A stretch of DNA of 44,986 nt, taken from contig NWUY0303995746.1 in NCBI GenBank assembly GCA_004151065.3, forward strand, positions 1 to 44,986, given 5' to 3'. Shown piece by piece: positions 43,741 through 44,986 of this stretch (its first letter is position 1; every line of letters begins with the position of its first letter). The notes under the pieces were generated by a model. The model was not told the origin of the DNA, made no database searches, and was given only the letters and a program-made list of their open reading frames with translations. Both the position numbers and the translations under genes were made by a program. The stretch comes from Larix sibirica. Lineage: Eukaryota > Streptophyta > Pinopsida > Pinales > Pinaceae.

Positions 43741-43869
43741 ACAACGCTCATAGCAAAAGCAGTCTGTGACGGCTACACCGGGGATTGTACTAGTGTACTT
43801 CAACTAGATGGCACTCCAGTCCGTACAGTTGGCGCAATCAAGCACATATCAATGGCTTTGCTTGGATAA
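43714..43869 (+). pseudogene. possible retropepsin (gypsy protease) fragment
   Basis: A start-less open frame of 51 codons ending at the TAA at 43867. It reads DLIIYSGASTTLIAKAVCDG, then eight residues, then VLQLDGTPVRTVGAIKHISM. This fits the retroviral-type aspartic protease pattern of LTR retrotransposons: a hydrophobic strand, D(S/T)GA at the active site with a following helix, then a DG.PV...G segment. The catalytic Asp would be Tyr here, so it would be inactive. The D-to-Y change, shortness and lack of a neighbouring gag or RT make this moderate at best. It may come from the same element class as the RT at 8.1 kb. Confidence 0.4.
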
Positions 43870-44274
43870 ACTACCTAAAGTAGCATTAGATTTTCTTCTA
43901 TCCAGGTAAGAGATATCTATTTGGTCATAAAAGGACTTCCAGAATAAATCAATAATAGCCTTATCCTGAGATGCTGAACTTGCAAAACTCCTGTATCTTA
44001 TGTTCCGAATTTGGCTAGGATGACATACCTGTACATGCAGAACTGAAAATACACGAACAACAGGAAATACATGAAATACACGGACAACAGTAAATACAGT
44101 AAATACACGGACAACAGTAAATACAGTAAATACACGGACAACAGGAAAAGTGGAAAACATCATATTTATCGCCATGATGCCTGGCTGCACAGTATACCCC
44201 GTGCTAGTTAGCATGTAGAAGCCCATGCCTAGCTGTTTTTTGAAAATGTTTACCATGTCAATTTGTTTTTCCAT
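43849..44274 (-). CDS. orf141 with four 9-residue repeats
   Basis: 141 codons from ATG. The middle is a 27-bp tandem array (44047-44154) read in frame as VFTVFTVVR-type nonapeptides, giving a strongly hydrophobic beta/transmembrane-like core; before it FYMLTSTGYTVQPGIMAINM and after it a polar tail. The last 21 bases overlap antisense with the retropepsin-like fragment. A frame-preserving repeat can stay open without selection. Not recognised. Possibly a chimeric mitochondrial ORF. Confidence 0.2.
   Translation of the reverse strand: MEKQIDMVNIFKKQLGMGFYMLTSTGYTVQPGIMAINMMFSTFPVVRVFTVFTVVRVFTVFTVVRVFHVFPVVRVFSVLHVQVCHPSQIRNIRYRSFASSASQDKAIIDLFWKSFYDQIDISYLDRRKSNATLGSLSKQSH
44047..44154. repeat. 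27-bp tandem minisatellite, 4 copies
   Basis: Units start at 44047, 44074, 44101 and 44128 with exact 27-bp spacing. The consensus is AAATACACGGACAACAGTAA + ATACAGT. The two middle units are identical. The array lies inside the minus-strand orf141 and its period is nine codons. Confidence 0.95.
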
Positions 44275-44490
44275 TTATTTTCTTGGCCAGATCTGTGTTC
44301 CTTATCCTCTCAGTGGTTGATGTGGGCCTTCTTTATCACGTCCTTCTCTCTAGGGTATGTGTGATGATTAATCTATATCTGGTCTGCCCCCCACCCAATA
44401 AGAAATTCAAGTATATAAAGCAATAAACTTGTCTTTCTTCGCTATCAACTGGGCCTTTATTTAACTTGTCGACAATCTCCTTATAAGCGA

Positions 44491-44590
44491 TCTCGTGTCA
44501 ATAATGATACTGTCTATGGCACCAACTGTCTATTTCAACTGCCTCCTGTCTCTGAACTGTCTATTGGCGACCTCCTTATTAGCGACCAGC
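44491..44590. repeat. AACTGTCTAT repeats, inverted relative of 3.93 kb
   Basis: ATAATGATACTGTCTAT (44501-44517) is the exact reverse complement of 3943-3959. CCTCCTGT (44542) matches ACAGGAGG at 3929 in the same inverted sense. ACTGTCTAT recurs at 44509, 44525 and 44557, so this locus is also locally amplified. Confidence 0.7.
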
Positions 44591-44771
44591 TCTTTTCAAA
44601 AACTTCCTGGAAATTAGATATTGCCTCTTGGGATGACACCTGGAATTAGTTGATTACAAAATTGGAGATGCTCGTAGATAATGTGGGTGGATGGGTGAGT
44701 GAGGCACCACATCTATAACTTGATTTGGAATTGGGTACGCTTTTTAATCGGCTACATCGGGATTGAGTAGT

Positions 44772-44969
44772 TTAACCTGTATTTGAAGAAGCAGTTGAAG
44801 TAGCAGAACCGGAAGTAGTTCCAACAATAGAATAAGTAACAATCCCAGCAGTTGGAGTTCCAGCCTTCCCATCAGCACCAATTGAACCAGCCTCAGTTCC
44901 AGGATAAGTTCCATCCGCATTTGCATCATCAGTAGAACCAACATAATTTCCAGTCCCAGCATAGTTCAA
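44772..44969 (-). other. triplet-periodic Gly/Thr/Ala/Ser-rich island 7
   Basis: An uninterrupted 65-codon minus frame with 13 Gly, 12 Thr and 9 Ala. It starts MNYAGTGNYVGSTDDANADG and ends SGSATSTASSNTG. Nearly all codons are purine-N-pyrimidine or purine-N-A. A second minus frame over the same bases (44744-44962, Leu/Met-rich) is the +1 shadow produced by the triplet pattern. It is the best-preserved of the seven islands and shares GNY..STDDA-like order with island 3. No family recognised; it could be a low-complexity surface/adhesin-like coding remnant or a degenerate trinucleotide repeat. Confidence 0.45.
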
Positions 44970-44986
44970 AAGTGTTATTACATATA

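Noticed and set aside
44744-44962. Leu/Met-rich 72-codon minus frame
   Set aside because: It is the shifted shadow of the triplet-periodic Gly/Thr/Ala frame over the same bases.

Overview
This window looks like non-coding, repeat-packed DNA from a large seed-plant mitochondrial genome (moderate confidence). The reasons are a mixed composition near 43% GC by eye, CpG that is not visibly depleted as it would be in methylated plant nuclear DNA, decayed Ty3/gypsy retroelement pieces of plant type, and no bacterial-style operons, tRNAs, rRNAs or full-length protein genes. A conifer, or another lineage with a multi-megabase mitogenome, would fit. I cannot exclude degenerate nuclear sequence. I recognised no mitochondrial gene (nad, cox, atp, cob, rps, rrn, trn), no group II intron domain V and no plastid fragment.

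The longest open frame is 164 codons, about what chance gives in 45 kb read in six frames, so nearly all open frames here are probably fortuitous. The best protein-level signal is a broken Ty3/gypsy reverse transcriptase at 8.06-8.34 kb (+), with a frameshift and in-frame stops but clear motifs. A possible retropepsin fragment lies at 43.71-43.87 kb (+).

The main content is a mosaic of degenerate repeat families. Tandem minisatellites with periods of about 11, 15, 17, 19, 20, 21, 24-32, 27, 37/72, 57 and 85 bp lie at 1.2, 2.0, 8.6-9.3, 10.3-10.7, 12.4-12.6, 15.6, 20.3, 25.1-25.5, 32.1, 42.1 and 44.1 kb. Dispersed families include a roughly 30-bp GTAAACGT...ATGCCAACATCGTATAG element, at least 14 copies clustered at 16.4-17.8 and 22.5-23.8 kb. 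Others are a roughly 105-bp element present three times (10.9, 28.0 and 28.2 kb), a GGCACTTTGA element (21.2-21.8 and 35.9 kb) and a C-tract + CACCCAATAAG motif seen at about seven places in both orientations.

Seven islands on both strands (7.7, 27.1, 35.0, 36.8, 39.0, 42.3 and 44.9 kb) have strong triplet periodicity. In one frame each reads as Gly/Ser/Thr/Ala-rich sequence, although some contain stops. A 360-base stretch at 43.4-43.7 kb is almost free of C on the + strand (19 C against 77 G, counted by hand). I do not recognise these repeats as a described system. They are the part of the window most worth checking.
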